DNA from: Micromonospora sp. WMMD1120
GTDB lineage: Bacteria; Actinomycetota; Actinomycetes; Mycobacteriales; Micromonosporaceae
Direction of reading: 5' to 3'
Assembly: GCF_029626235.1 (NCBI RefSeq)
Contig: NZ_JARUBO010000005.1
Span: 6,110,001 to 6,174,000 of the forward strand
Length of the DNA: 64,000 bases
How positions within the stretch are numbered: position 1 is the first letter of the stretch; each line of letters opens with the position of its first letter. Of this stretch, positions 17,839 to 26,014 are shown in pieces. The position numbers were made by a program, and so were the translations under genes. Below the pieces are notes generated by a model. The model ran no database searches. It was not told the origin of the DNA and saw only the letters and a list, made by a program, of their open reading frames with translations.

Positions 17839-17988
17839 CTACCTCCCCTCGGGCATGCGCGGGCCTCGACGCCGTCCGGCCGTCCGGAGCGGTCGGGTGG
17901 TGTCGAGGGTCAGCTGGTAGTGGGCAGGGCCGCGCAGCTCGCCGCGGACCGATTCGGGCAGAGCGGCGGCTACCAGGGGTCGGGTCAC
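17839..17988 (-). CDS. Possible 49-residue small protein between the two precursors
   Basis: A GTG-initiated frame of 49 codons with AGGAG six bases upstream, ending 4 bases before precursor 1. It encodes a basic, Arg/Pro-rich peptide with 'HYQLTLDTTRPLR' and no family I recognise. For it: the strong ribosome site, tight spacing, and the fact that the precursor-1 Shine-Dalgarno lies in its last codons, as in translational coupling. Against it: the second half is low complexity and it could be a chance frame in GC-rich DNA. It has no Cys and does not resemble the precursors. Confidence 0.4.
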   Translation of the reverse strand: MTRPLVAAALPESVRGELRGPAHYQLTLDTTRPLRTAGRRRGPRMPEGR

Positions 17989-18183
17989 GGGCCTCTCCTC
18001 GTGCCGTGGACAGCGCCAGTCGTGGGTGGGTCTGCGTCCGCACCACCACGATGGAGCCGGCGGAGGCACGCAGGGGCTACTCGCCGGGTGTGGGCCGGCG
18101 GCGGTTGGTGCGTTCGGATGCGACGTCCCACCGGGGTGACTGGTTCGTGTCGGCGGTCGGGGTCAGGCCCCCGCTCACCCCGG
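17989..18183. other. Spacer between precursor 2 and the small frame, with a weak hairpin
   Basis: About 195 bp without a supported gene. A weak hairpin with 6-bp arms CGGGGT / ACCCCG (18158-18182) directly follows the precursor-2 stop codon and could attenuate read-through so that the precursor is made in excess. I see no clear second promoter. Confidence 0.35.
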
Positions 18184-18366
18184 TCAGCCGCAGCTGGAGG
18201 TGCTGGTGCTGGTGCTGCAGCAGCTCGACGTGCTACAGCTGCAGCAGCTCGAACAGGAGCAGCTGGAGCTGCTGGCGGCGAGCGCCTCGCCGCCGTCCGC
18301 CACCTCCTCGATCTCGAAGGTCTCGGTCTCCAGCTCACGGAGTTCGTCGTTGAGCGTGATCGGCAT
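18184..18366 (-). CDS. RiPP precursor peptide 2 (Ser/Cys-rich thiazolylpeptide type)
   Basis: A 60-residue peptide. The leader (about 31 residues, with LRELETETFEIEEV) shares the recognition block of precursor 1 but differs around it. The core shares its first 20 residues exactly with precursor 1 and then diverges: alternating Ser/Thr, a last Cys and a single terminal Gly. It also has 8 Cys. An almost ideal GGAGGTG lies 5-6 bases before the ATG, the best ribosome site in the cluster. It follows the E1-like protein gene by 54 bp. Confidence 0.93.
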   Translation of the reverse strand: MPITLNDELRELETETFEIEEVADGGEALAASSSSCSCSSCCSCSTSSCCSTSTSTSSCG

Positions 18367-18420
18367 GTATCCACCTCCTTCCGGGTGCGTGCCTCGTCCG
18401 GACCACTGGTTGTGGTGGTT

Positions 18421-20559
18421 TCAGTCGGCCGTCCGGCCGTGGTGGCGCAGCAGCACCACGCCGCTGCGGAACGCCCCGTTGGCGCGTACGTCGCGGGTCG
18501 TGGTCTCGACCAGCAACGCGCTGGTCGACCGCGCGGCGAGCGCGGCCAGCACCGCGGCCCGGTCGGTGCCGGCGGCGGTCGCGCCCGTGGTGGTGGCGCG
18601 CCCGGTGAGGGTCGCCGGGTCGACGTCGGCGAGCAGCGGGTCCCCGAGGTCCGCGTCGGTCCCCTCGAAGTGCCGCACCTGAAGCCGGCCGACCAGGTCG
18701 CGTACCGCGGCGAGCCGGGCGGCGACGGCGTCGAAGCCGCCGGCGAGCCGCCAGTCGCGACCGGCCGGCGTGTCGGCGACGGCGAGCGCGGCGTGCGCCG
18801 GCGCGGCGCCGGGAAGGGCGTAGACGGCGAGCTGGCGGCCGAAGCGGTGGGCCGCCTTCACCACGAAGGCGGTGTCGTCGTCGGCCACCAACTCCTCCTC
18901 GGTGACCACGCTGGGCGCGACGCCGCCACGCAGCGCCGTGGTCAGCGCGTGGTACGCCAGGGCGTCGGCGAGCCCCTGGTCGATCACACCGTCGAGGCTG
19001 TCGGCCGCCACCGCTCCGGCGGTCGTCCGCTCGGCGAGGCCAGCGCCGTTCGCGCCGGAGGTGGGCAGCGCCAGCGCCGCGGGCACCCACACCGTCGCGG
19101 TGTCGCCCAACACCGTCGCCGGCAGCCAGCGCAGCGGCCGGCGCGGGTCGTCGTCCACCGCCGCGCTGGCGGTGTGCAGCTCGGTCCACGGCACCGGATG
19201 CTCGCCGCGCTCGCGCAGTTGCTCGGCGGTGGCGAGCAGGCCGGCGTGCGGGTCGGCGTAGCGGGCGGCGTGGTCGCGGACCGCCGTCCGGTACGCGGCC
19301 AGCCGCGCGCTCAACACCGTGTGCACGTCGAACGCTGTCACCTCGCGGGGTCCACGGCGTCCGGGCAGTCGTAGCCGGGCGGTCTTCAGCGGCGCCTGCT
19401 CCAGCGGGTCGTCCACGAACCGGGTGAACACCCCGGCGTTCGGCGACACCAGCGACTGGGCCCGCTGGTAGGTCTCGTCGTCCGAGCCGCCGGGCTGGTC
19501 CGGCCCGGCGACGTCCACGTCCCGGCAGACCGGGCAGGCCGGGTGCGGCAGCACCGCCTCCCGGGTGGATTCCAGTGTGGATCGGCGCAGCAGCAGCACG
19601 CCGTTCGCCGTGTCCGCCGGCAGCGCGCCGGTGAGCACCCGGAACAGCTCGAACGCGGCGGCGTTGCCGAGCATCCGCGCGGTCACCTCCGGCAGCGGCG
19701 CGGGCACGTCGACGTCGGCGCCGACGGCGAGGTGCCGCCAGAAGGTCGCGGCGTCGTCGGCCGGAGCGCCGGCGGTGAGCCGCAGGTGCGCGCAGAGCCA
19801 GCAGGGCGTCTGCCCCGGCGCGACCGTCGGGCCGACGACCGCCTGCTCGTCGTCGACGAGCACCGGCACCAGCAGCGGGCCGTCCCGGTGACAGGCGCGG
19901 GCCAACTCGGCCAGTCGGGGCAGGCCGCTCCGGTCGGCGCAGCACACCACCGCGTCGACGTCGGTCGTCCCGATCGGCCCGTCGTGGACGCGGACCTCGG
20001 CCGCCAGGCCGTCCGCGCGCAGCGCCGCCGCCTCGGCCCGCACCGCCTCGGCGTCGAACGCGGGATCGTCGTCCGGGTGCAGGTCGAGGTGCAGGCACCC
20101 GTTGCGCAACAGACCGCGGGCCGCGGCGACCAGCGTCTCTCCCCCACCGGCCAGCGCCACCCGGGCGGTGTGGAAACGCAGAAACCTGCCGGTCGGGTCG
20201 TCGGTGAAGTGGTCGATGAACTCGATCTGCGCGGCGAACCGGCGGGCCACCGGCTCGGCCAACAGCGTCCGCTCGCCGGCGTCCTTCGCGAAGCCACGGG
20301 CCAGCAGCGCGCGGACCAGCGTGAGCACCGTCTGCCGCTGCCCCTGGTCCAGCGTGGCGGTGATCTGCGCGAGGGTGTGCTCCCCGGTGAGGTACGGACC
20401 GACCGTGGTCAGCCAGCGGAACGCGGACCGCCCCTTGATCAGGAAGGCGGTGTCCGGACCGCGGAGATAGGCGCCGGCGGGCGCATCCAGGAAGACGACG
20501 TCGTGGCGCAGCTTGGGTCGCACTTCCAGGGTCTCCGCCGCATCGTGCGACACGCTCAT
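18421..20559 (-). CDS. E1-like TOMM leader-peptide-binding protein (ocin-ThiF type)
   Basis: A 712-residue protein, the first gene of the RiPP cluster. The N-terminal ~90 residues look like an RRE winged helix ('DVVFLDAPAGAYLRGPDTAFLIKGRSAFRWL...LTGEHTLAQI'). The middle is an E1/ThiF-like Rossmann region ('VALAGGGETLVAAARGLL', 'DVDAVVCCADRSGLPRL') with the zinc Cys pairs CWLC and CPVC. Such proteins bind the leader and present the core to the YcaO enzyme, as in thiocillin-type and cyclodehydratase-F systems. ATG at 20559 has AGGAG five bases upstream; the frame stays open to 20673 without another good site. The AT-rich DNA upstream probably carries the cluster promoter. Confidence 0.85.
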   Translation of the reverse strand: MSVSHDAAETLEVRPKLRHDVVFLDAPAGAYLRGPDTAFLIKGRSAFRWLTTVGPYLTGEHTLAQITATLDQGQRQTVLTLVRALLARGFAKDAGERTLLAEPVARRFAAQIEFIDHFTDDPTGRFLRFHTARVALAGGGETLVAAARGLLRNGCLHLDLHPDDDPAFDAEAVRAEAAALRADGLAAEVRVHDGPIGTTDVDAVVCCADRSGLPRLAELARACHRDGPLLVPVLVDDEQAVVGPTVAPGQTPCWLCAHLRLTAGAPADDAATFWRHLAVGADVDVPAPLPEVTARMLGNAAAFELFRVLTGALPADTANGVLLLRRSTLESTREAVLPHPACPVCRDVDVAGPDQPGGSDDETYQRAQSLVSPNAGVFTRFVDDPLEQAPLKTARLRLPGRRGPREVTAFDVHTVLSARLAAYRTAVRDHAARYADPHAGLLATAEQLRERGEHPVPWTELHTASAAVDDDPRRPLRWLPATVLGDTATVWVPAALALPTSGANGAGLAERTTAGAVAADSLDGVIDQGLADALAYHALTTALRGGVAPSVVTEEELVADDDTAFVVKAAHRFGRQLAVYALPGAAPAHAALAVADTPAGRDWRLAGGFDAVAARLAAVRDLVGRLQVRHFEGTDADLGDPLLADVDPATLTGRATTTGATAAGTDRAAVLAALAARSTSALLVETTTRDVRANGAFRSGVVLLRHHGRTAD

Positions 20560-20985
20560 CCGGGCTCCTATGCCAGCGATCATCATCGACTCGAAAGTGT
20601 CTACATGCTGCCCAAGGCCAATACGATCGTCAACATATTGTTGCGTGTCAGGAAGTGGTCGCAGTGAATTCAAGAATTTTCTGAAGACCGTCCGGCACGG
20701 GCTACCGGACCTGATCCACCTCCGCTAGTCTGTGGACGCCGTCGGGCCCCTTGCGCAGGTCAGAGGCAATCGGTCGAGGCAGGTGCGAGCGCTCCGACAG
20801 GTGTCAGTCCACGACGTTGACGATCCCCCGAAACCCGCTCCCACCTGCCTTAACGATCAGTTAATTGACGCGTGCACAATCAACCGAGCGTTACCGCGGG
20901 GAATGAGTAAGGACCGGCCAGATGAAGGTGCAGCGAAATCCTGGCGGTAGATTCCGCCACACCATCGGGCGATTGCGCCAGTCCG
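20560..20985. other. AT-rich divergent promoter region between RiPP cluster and ABC exporter
   Basis: About 425 bp without a supported gene and clearly richer in A/T than the rest of the window, for example around 20630-20690 and 20850-20950. For the leftward cluster a TTGACG -35 lies on the minus strand at 20628-20633. For the rightward operon TTGACG occurs near 20865, but no convincing -10 follows. A binding site for a regulator encoded elsewhere would most likely sit here, since the cluster has no regulator of its own. Confidence 0.5.
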
Positions 20986-21909
20986 TTGGCTAATGACCGA
21001 TTCGCCATTGACGTCCACGAGGTGACCAAGCGGTATCCCGGCGGCGTCACCGCCGTCGACGGGCTCACCCTGCGGGTCCCGTACGGGTCGGTCTTCGGCT
21101 TCCTCGGCCCCAACGGGGCCGGCAAGACCACCACCATGCGGATGCTGGTCGGCCTCGTCCGGCCCACCTCGGGCCGGATCCGGGTGTTGGGGCAACCCCC
21201 GGGTGCCCCCGACGGGCTACGCCGGGTGGGTGCCCTCATCGAGTCGCCCGCCTTCTATCCGCACCTGTCCGGTCTGGACAACCTGCGACTGGCCGCCCGT
21301 TACGCGGGGGCGGCGGACAGCGCGCCCGACCGGGTGCTCGCCGAGGTGGGCCTGAGCGAGCGCGCGCGTTCGGCGTTCCGGACGTACTCACTCGGCATGA
21401 AGCAACGTCTCGGCGTGGCCGCCGCGCTGCTGAAGGAGCCGAGCCTGCTGATCCTCGACGAACCGACGAACGGCCTCGATCCGGCCGGCGTGTCGGAGAT
21501 CCGGGAGCTGCTCCGCTCGCTCGGGCAGCACGGGCGCACCGTGCTGCTCTCCAGTCACGTGCTCGGCGAGGTCGAGCAGGTCTGCGACCGGATCGCCGTG
21601 CTCGACAGGGGCCGGCTCGTCGCCGACGGCACCTCCGACGAGTTGCGCGCGGCGCTCGGCGGCGCGCAGCTGCTGATCGCGGCCGACCCGGTGGACAGGG
21701 CCGTGGCGTGCCTGCGCGACCACAGTGGCGTGCGGGCCGTCGAGACCGTCGACGACACCGTACGGATCAGCACCGACCCGGGGCTGGCCGCGGAGCTCAA
21801 CCGCGCGCTCGTCGAGGCCGGCATCGACGTACGCGAACTGCGCCCGGTACGCCACTCGCTGGAGGAGGCGTTCCTGGAGCTGACAGGCACGACAGGGAGC
21901 AGCGAATGA
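20986..21909 (+). CDS. ABC transporter ATP-binding protein
   Basis: A 307-residue ATPase of the drug/antibiotic-exporter (DRA/CcmA) type, with Walker A GPNGAGKT, the signature 'YSLGMKQRLGVAAALL' and Walker B LLILDEPTNGLD. The C-terminal ~80 residues form the small extra domain of bacitracin- and lantibiotic-type exporters. The best in-frame start is a TTG at 20986 without an obvious ribosome site, so the true start may differ. It overlaps the permease gene by 4 bp. Placed divergently at the head of the RiPP cluster, it is a good candidate for self-protection or export of the product, though it could be unrelated. Confidence 0.88.
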   Translation: MANDRFAIDVHEVTKRYPGGVTAVDGLTLRVPYGSVFGFLGPNGAGKTTTMRMLVGLVRPTSGRIRVLGQPPGAPDGLRRVGALIESPAFYPHLSGLDNLRLAARYAGAADSAPDRVLAEVGLSERARSAFRTYSLGMKQRLGVAAALLKEPSLLILDEPTNGLDPAGVSEIRELLRSLGQHGRTVLLSSHVLGEVEQVCDRIAVLDRGRLVADGTSDELRAALGGAQLLIAADPVDRAVACLRDHSGVRAVETVDDTVRISTDPGLAAELNRALVEAGIDVRELRPVRHSLEEAFLELTGTTGSSE

Positions 21910-22748
21910 TCGCCTCGGTACGCGCCGCCTGGTTCGCGGACCGGAAACGGCCGGCCGTGTGGGCCGTCACCCTCACCTGGGTCGCGCTGGCGCTCGCCTT
22001 CGGCGTCGGCGTGCCGTACCTCGTGCACCTGGCGCTGGCCGGCGACCCGAAGCGGGCCGACGACGCGGCGTCGCTGTTGGACGCGGTCCTGCCCGGTCAC
22101 CTCGTGCCCACCGGGATCGGTCTGTTCCCGCTCTTCGGCGGTGCGATAGTCGTGATTCTCGGCGCCGTCGTGGTCGGCAACGAGTACCGGTGGGGGACGC
22201 TCAACCTGATCTTCACCCAGCGTCCCCGGCGGGCTCAGGTGCTGGCCGGGCACGCCGTGGCGCTCAGCGCGCTGACACTGCTGCTCGTCGTCGTCACCTT
22301 CGCCGCGCTGGCCGCGGTGACCGCGCTGCTCGCCCTCGTGGAGGGACGCGGCCTGGACTGGCCGCCCGTCGGGGACCTGCTCGGCGCGGTCGCGGCGGCC
22401 TGGCTGATCTGCACCGCGCACGCCAGTCTCGGCTACCTTCTGGCCATCGCGTTCCGCAGCACCGCCACCGCCATCGCCGTCGGGCTCGTCTGGACACTCG
22501 TGCTGGAGAACGCGATCAGCGGCCTCGCCCTGGTCCTCAGCCCGCTCGAGGTCGTTGCGAAGCTGCTCCTCGCACCCAGCTCCGGCGCCCTCGCCGGGGC
22601 GCTGGGAGCACGCTCCCAGTTCGAGGGCGGCACCCCCGGGGTGCTCGACTCGGCCGGCGCCGCGCTACCCGTCGCCGTTCTCCTCGCCTACGTGGTGCTC
22701 ATGTTCGGCTGGGGCACCTGGCTCGCCGTCCGGCGCGACGTCGGCTGA
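21906..22748 (+). CDS. ABC transporter permease (ABC-2 type)
   Basis: A 280-residue hydrophobic protein with about six membrane helices, for example 'VTLTWVALALAFGVGVPYLV', 'GAIVVILGAVVVG' and 'LPVAVLLAYVVLMFGWG'. The motif 'NEYRWGTLNLIFTQRPRRAQVL' after the second helix is typical of ABC-2/NatB-like exporter permeases. Its ATG overlaps the ATPase stop codon, so the two form one transporter, probably a dimer of each. Substrate unknown; the RiPP product is the contextual guess. Confidence 0.85.
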   Translation: MIASVRAAWFADRKRPAVWAVTLTWVALALAFGVGVPYLVHLALAGDPKRADDAASLLDAVLPGHLVPTGIGLFPLFGGAIVVILGAVVVGNEYRWGTLNLIFTQRPRRAQVLAGHAVALSALTLLLVVVTFAALAAVTALLALVEGRGLDWPPVGDLLGAVAAAWLICTAHASLGYLLAIAFRSTATAIAVGLVWTLVLENAISGLALVLSPLEVVAKLLLAPSSGALAGALGARSQFEGGTPGVLDSAGAALPVAVLLAYVVLMFGWGTWLAVRRDVG

Positions 22749-22765
22749 CCGGAAAGGATGCCGCC

Positions 22766-22987
22766 ATGGACTTCCTCCTCGCCTTCGTCATCACCGGGCT
22801 CGTCGCGTCCAGCGGCTGGATCGCCTGGGGCCTGTCCCGTGGCTGGTCGCGGGCCCGCGCCCGACGGCACGAGCTGCACCTCGCCCAGGCCCGGTCGGCG
22901 GCCGCGCTACGGCAGGCGGAGATTCGAGAGATCGAACTGGCGAACGAGACCTACCAGGACTTCGTCCGCCGGCACCCGGAGCCGTGA
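22766..22987 (+). CDS. Small single-pass membrane protein
   Basis: A 73-residue protein with one N-terminal membrane helix ('FLLAFVITGLVASSGWIAWGL') followed by a charged alpha-helical cytoplasmic tail rich in Arg, Glu and Ala. AAAGGA sits 7 bases before the ATG, and it follows the permease by 17 bp, so it belongs to the exporter operon. I do not recognise a family. It may be an accessory or immunity subunit of the transporter. Confidence 0.6.
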   Translation: MDFLLAFVITGLVASSGWIAWGLSRGWSRARARRHELHLAQARSAAALRQAEIREIELANETYQDFVRRHPEP

Positions 22988-23024
22988 GGCCGCGCCGGCC
23001 CGGAGACGTGCGGCCGTGCCCTTC

Positions 23025-23042
23025 CGCGGCCGTGCGGCCGCG
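23025..23042. terminator. Hairpin between convergent exporter operon and LacI regulator
   Basis: A perfect 7-bp stem (CGCGGCC / GGCCGCG) with a GTGC loop lies in the 71-bp gap between the two convergent genes. Confidence 0.5.
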
Positions 23043-23058
23043 CCGACCGGGCGACCGG

Positions 23059-24078
23059 TCACGAGCGCGGTGGCGCGGCGCTGTCGCGGACGATCAGCTC
23101 GGTGGCGAGTTCGACCCGCGGGCTCTCGGTCCTCTCGCCGCCGGCGAGGCGCAGCACCGTCCGCGCGGCGAGCATGCCCATCTCGGCCAGGGGTTGCCGG
23201 ACGGTGGTCAGCGGCGGCGAACACCACCGGACCTCCGGAAGGTCGTCGAACCCGACCACGCTGACGTCGTCGGGCACCCGTAGTCCGCGTTTGCGCACCG
23301 CCTCGTAGACGCCGAGCGCCATCTGGTCGCTGGACGCGAAGATGGCGGTGGGCGGGTCGGGCAGGGCCAGCAACTGGGTGCCGGCGCTGAACCCGGCCTC
23401 GTGGTAGAAGTTGCCGGGCCGGATCAGGTCGTCGTCGATGGGGATGTCGGCGGCCCCGAGGGCCGCCCGGTAACCGTCCATCCGGGCCCGACTGCACATC
23501 AGGTGCGGCGGACCGGCGATGAAACCGATCCGGCGGTGGCCGAGGCTGATCAGATACTGGTTCGCGCTGAGGCTGCCCGCCCAGTTGGTGGCGCCGATGG
23601 TCGGCGACTCCTGCGGGTCCACCCCGGCCGGGTCGATGATCACGACCGGCAGGTGCAGCCTGCGCAGCTCGGCCTGCAACGGCGGGTTCACCATCGAGGT
23701 CACGAAGATGACGCCCTCGGTGGAGCGCGTCCGCATGTTGTCGAGCCACTGTTTGGCCGAGGAGATGCGCCAGTGGATGGCGGAGACGACGGTGCCGACG
23801 CCGCTGGTCTGGCCGACGTCCTCCACCCCACGGATGATCTCCACGGCCCACGGGCTGTCCAGGTCGTTGAAGACCAGGTCGATGAGGGCCGCGTCGGTCC
23901 GTCGGGCCGGTGACCGGCGGCGGTAGCCGTGCCGGTTGAGCAGGGCCTCGACGCGCTCCCGGGTGTCCGGAGCGACGTCGGAGCGACCGTTGATGACCCG
24001 TGAGACAGTGGGCACGGAGACACCCGCCAACCGCGCGATCATGGCGATGGTGACGTTTCGGCCGTTCTCCGTGCCCAC
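23059..24078 (-). CDS. LacI-family regulator of the xylo-oligosaccharide locus
   Basis: A 339-residue repressor. The N-terminal HTH/hinge is classic ('VTIAMIARLAGVSVPTVSRVINGRSDVAPDTRERVEALL'), followed by a periplasmic-binding-protein-like sensor domain ('GHRRIGFIAGP', 'TAIFASSDQMALGVYEA', 'VSVVGFDDLPEVRWCSPPLTTVRQP'). It starts with GTG and is the last gene of the leftward transporter operon, 52 bp after the second permease. Regulators in this position (BxlR-like) repress the sugar transporter and the divergent glycosidase until the imported oligosaccharide binds. Confidence 0.9.
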   Translation of the reverse strand: MGTENGRNVTIAMIARLAGVSVPTVSRVINGRSDVAPDTRERVEALLNRHGYRRRSPARRTDAALIDLVFNDLDSPWAVEIIRGVEDVGQTSGVGTVVSAIHWRISSAKQWLDNMRTRSTEGVIFVTSMVNPPLQAELRRLHLPVVIIDPAGVDPQESPTIGATNWAGSLSANQYLISLGHRRIGFIAGPPHLMCSRARMDGYRAALGAADIPIDDDLIRPGNFYHEAGFSAGTQLLALPDPPTAIFASSDQMALGVYEAVRKRGLRVPDDVSVVGFDDLPEVRWCSPPLTTVRQPLAEMGMLAARTVLRLAGGERTESPRVELATELIVRDSAAPPRS

Positions 24079-24130
24079 GGTCCCCCCTTCGTCGTACCGG
24101 TAACTCAGACAGGCTCGCGACGGCGCGGCG

Positions 24131-24967
24131 TCATCCCTTGACGCTGCCGGTCAGTCCGCCGATGAGCTGGCGTTCCGCCACCGCGTAGAAGCCCAGCGCC
24201 GGCAGCATGGAGAGCACGACGTAGGCGAGCACCCGCGCGGTGTCGTCGGCGTACTGCCCCTGGAACGCCTGGACGCCGACGGGGAGCGTCCACCAGCTCT
24301 GGTCGCTGAAGACGACGAGCGGGAGCATGAAGTTGTTCCAGCTCGTCACGATCGCCAGCACCGAGACGGTGGCCAGGGCGGGCCGGGCCATCGGCAGCAG
24401 GACCTTCCAGAAGAACCCGAAGGAGCCGCAGCCGTCGAGCACGGCGGCCTCCTCGACCTCGGCGGGGATGGTCCGGAAGAACTGCCGCAGGATGATGATG
24501 GTGATCGGCAGCCCGAAGGCGGCCTGGGGCAGGATGACGCCGAGCGGGTTGTCCAGCAGATCCATGCCGCGCAGCAGCACGAACAGCGGCAGGATCGCCA
24601 CCGCGAACGGGAACATCAACCCGATCGCGAAGAGCGTCACCAGGAACTCGCGGCCCCGGAAGGCGTAGCGGGCGAACACGAACGCGGCCATCGCCGACGC
24701 CCCGACGACGATGACAGTGCTGGTCACCGCGATCAGCAGACTGTTGCCGAGCTGCCGCCAGAACACCCCGTTGCTCAGGATCTCCACGTAGTTGCCCACC
24801 CACGGGTCCGGCCAGCCCAGCGGGTTGGTGGACAACTGGCCGTTGTCCTTGAAACCGCCGAGCACGCCGAACCACACCGGCACGACGATGAGCGCGCCGA
24901 TGGCGATGCAGACGAGATGCAGCAGGACGCTGCGGGTCCGCTGGGCGCGACTCGCCATGGCGGTCAT
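24131..24967 (-). CDS. Carbohydrate ABC transporter permease 2 (MalG type)
   Basis: A 278-residue inner-membrane protein with six helices and the EAA loop 'EVEEAAVLDGCGSFGFFWKVLLPMARPAL' that contacts the ATPase. The N-terminal 'VPVWFGVLGGFKDNGQLSTNPLGWP' is typical of MalG-like subunits. Its ATG overlaps the stop of the first permease (ATGA). No ATPase is encoded in the operon, as is common in actinomycetes where a shared MsiK-type ATPase energises several sugar importers. Import of xylo- or arabinoxylo-oligosaccharides is inferred from the divergent GH43 gene. Confidence 0.9.
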   Translation of the reverse strand: MTAMASRAQRTRSVLLHLVCIAIGALIVVPVWFGVLGGFKDNGQLSTNPLGWPDPWVGNYVEILSNGVFWRQLGNSLLIAVTSTVIVVGASAMAAFVFARYAFRGREFLVTLFAIGLMFPFAVAILPLFVLLRGMDLLDNPLGVILPQAAFGLPITIIILRQFFRTIPAEVEEAAVLDGCGSFGFFWKVLLPMARPALATVSVLAIVTSWNNFMLPLVVFSDQSWWTLPVGVQAFQGQYADDTARVLAYVVLSMLPALGFYAVAERQLIGGLTGSVKG

Positions 24968-25962
24968 CGCTGGCCTCCCTGGTTGGTGATCGCGCCCGCG
25001 GTGTCCCGCCGCAGAACGATGCGCTGGTAGAAGAGGGCGAAGACGAGGCTCAGCAGGAACATGACGATGCTGATCGCGCTCGCGTAGCCGACCTCGAAGC
25101 GGCGGAAGCCGAACTGGTACATCGTGACGGCCAGGGTCTCCGAGGAGTGGATCGGACCACCGCCGGTGAGCACCCAGACCATGTCGAACAGCTGGATGGT
25201 GCCGATGACCGACAGGAACACGCTGATCCGGATCGTCGGGCCCAGCAGGGGCAGGGTGACGTGCCGGAACGCCTGCCAGGAGGACGCTCCGTCGGTGACC
25301 GCGGCCTCGGACAGCTCCTTCGGGATGCCCTGCCGGGCCGCCAGGAAGAGCATCATGTAGAGGCCGAAGTACTTCCAGGACACCACGAGGAACACGGCGA
25401 ACAGCACGGTGTCCGGGTCGGCGAAGACAGCGCCCGCGTCGGCGCCCAGCCACCGGGCGACGCCCTCGCCCAGCCCTCGGTTGGGTGAGAACACCAGGGT
25501 GAACAGCACGGCCGTGGTGACCTCGGAGAGCACGTACGGGGCGAAGAAGATCAGCCGGTAGACGGCCCGGCCCCGCAGTGGCTGGTTGAGGAGCATGGCC
25601 AGGGCCAGCGCGACGGGCAGCTGCACCACCAGGGAGAGCACCACCAGCACGAAGCCACGCCACAGGTCGCCCCGGAACGTCGGGTCGGCGAAGGCACGGG
25701 TGTAGTTGTCCAACCCGATGAAGTTCTCCGGCAGCCCGAAGCCGTTCCACTTGAACAGGCTGGCGTAACCGGCCACCACGATGGGAGCGAGGACGAGCAG
25801 CACGAACAGCGCCAGGGCGGGCGCCAGGAACACGGCGAGGACGCCGGCCCGGCCGGGCCGGGGCCGGCGACCACGCCTGCGCGTGGTGCCCGGCCCCGGT
25901 GCCGGCGGATCGGTCACCGGGTCGCCGCGCCTCAGCTGCGACACGGTCGATGGCCTGGTCAT
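24964..25962 (-). CDS. Carbohydrate ABC transporter permease 1 (MalF type)
   Basis: A 332-residue membrane protein. An Arg-rich cytoplasmic N-terminus precedes six helices; 'FAPYVLSEVTTAVLFTLVFSPNRGL' and the EAA loop 'ELSEAAVTDGASSWQAFRHVTLPLLGPTI' are characteristic of MalF/UgpA-type subunits. It pairs with the overlapping second permease and follows the binding-protein gene by 52 bp. Confidence 0.9.
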   Translation of the reverse strand: MTRPSTVSQLRRGDPVTDPPAPGPGTTRRRGRRPRPGRAGVLAVFLAPALALFVLLVLAPIVVAGYASLFKWNGFGLPENFIGLDNYTRAFADPTFRGDLWRGFVLVVLSLVVQLPVALALAMLLNQPLRGRAVYRLIFFAPYVLSEVTTAVLFTLVFSPNRGLGEGVARWLGADAGAVFADPDTVLFAVFLVVSWKYFGLYMMLFLAARQGIPKELSEAAVTDGASSWQAFRHVTLPLLGPTIRISVFLSVIGTIQLFDMVWVLTGGGPIHSSETLAVTMYQFGFRRFEVGYASAISIVMFLLSLVFALFYQRIVLRRDTAGAITNQGGQR

Positions 25963-26014
25963 TCCTGCTCCACTCGGGTTCTACGGCCGGTTACGGATGG
26001 CTGGATTGTCACGA

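Noticed and set aside
17822..18069. Alternative longer frames through the gap between the two precursors
   Set aside because: Only the frame ending at 17839 has a ribosome site and suitable spacing, and even that is uncertain.
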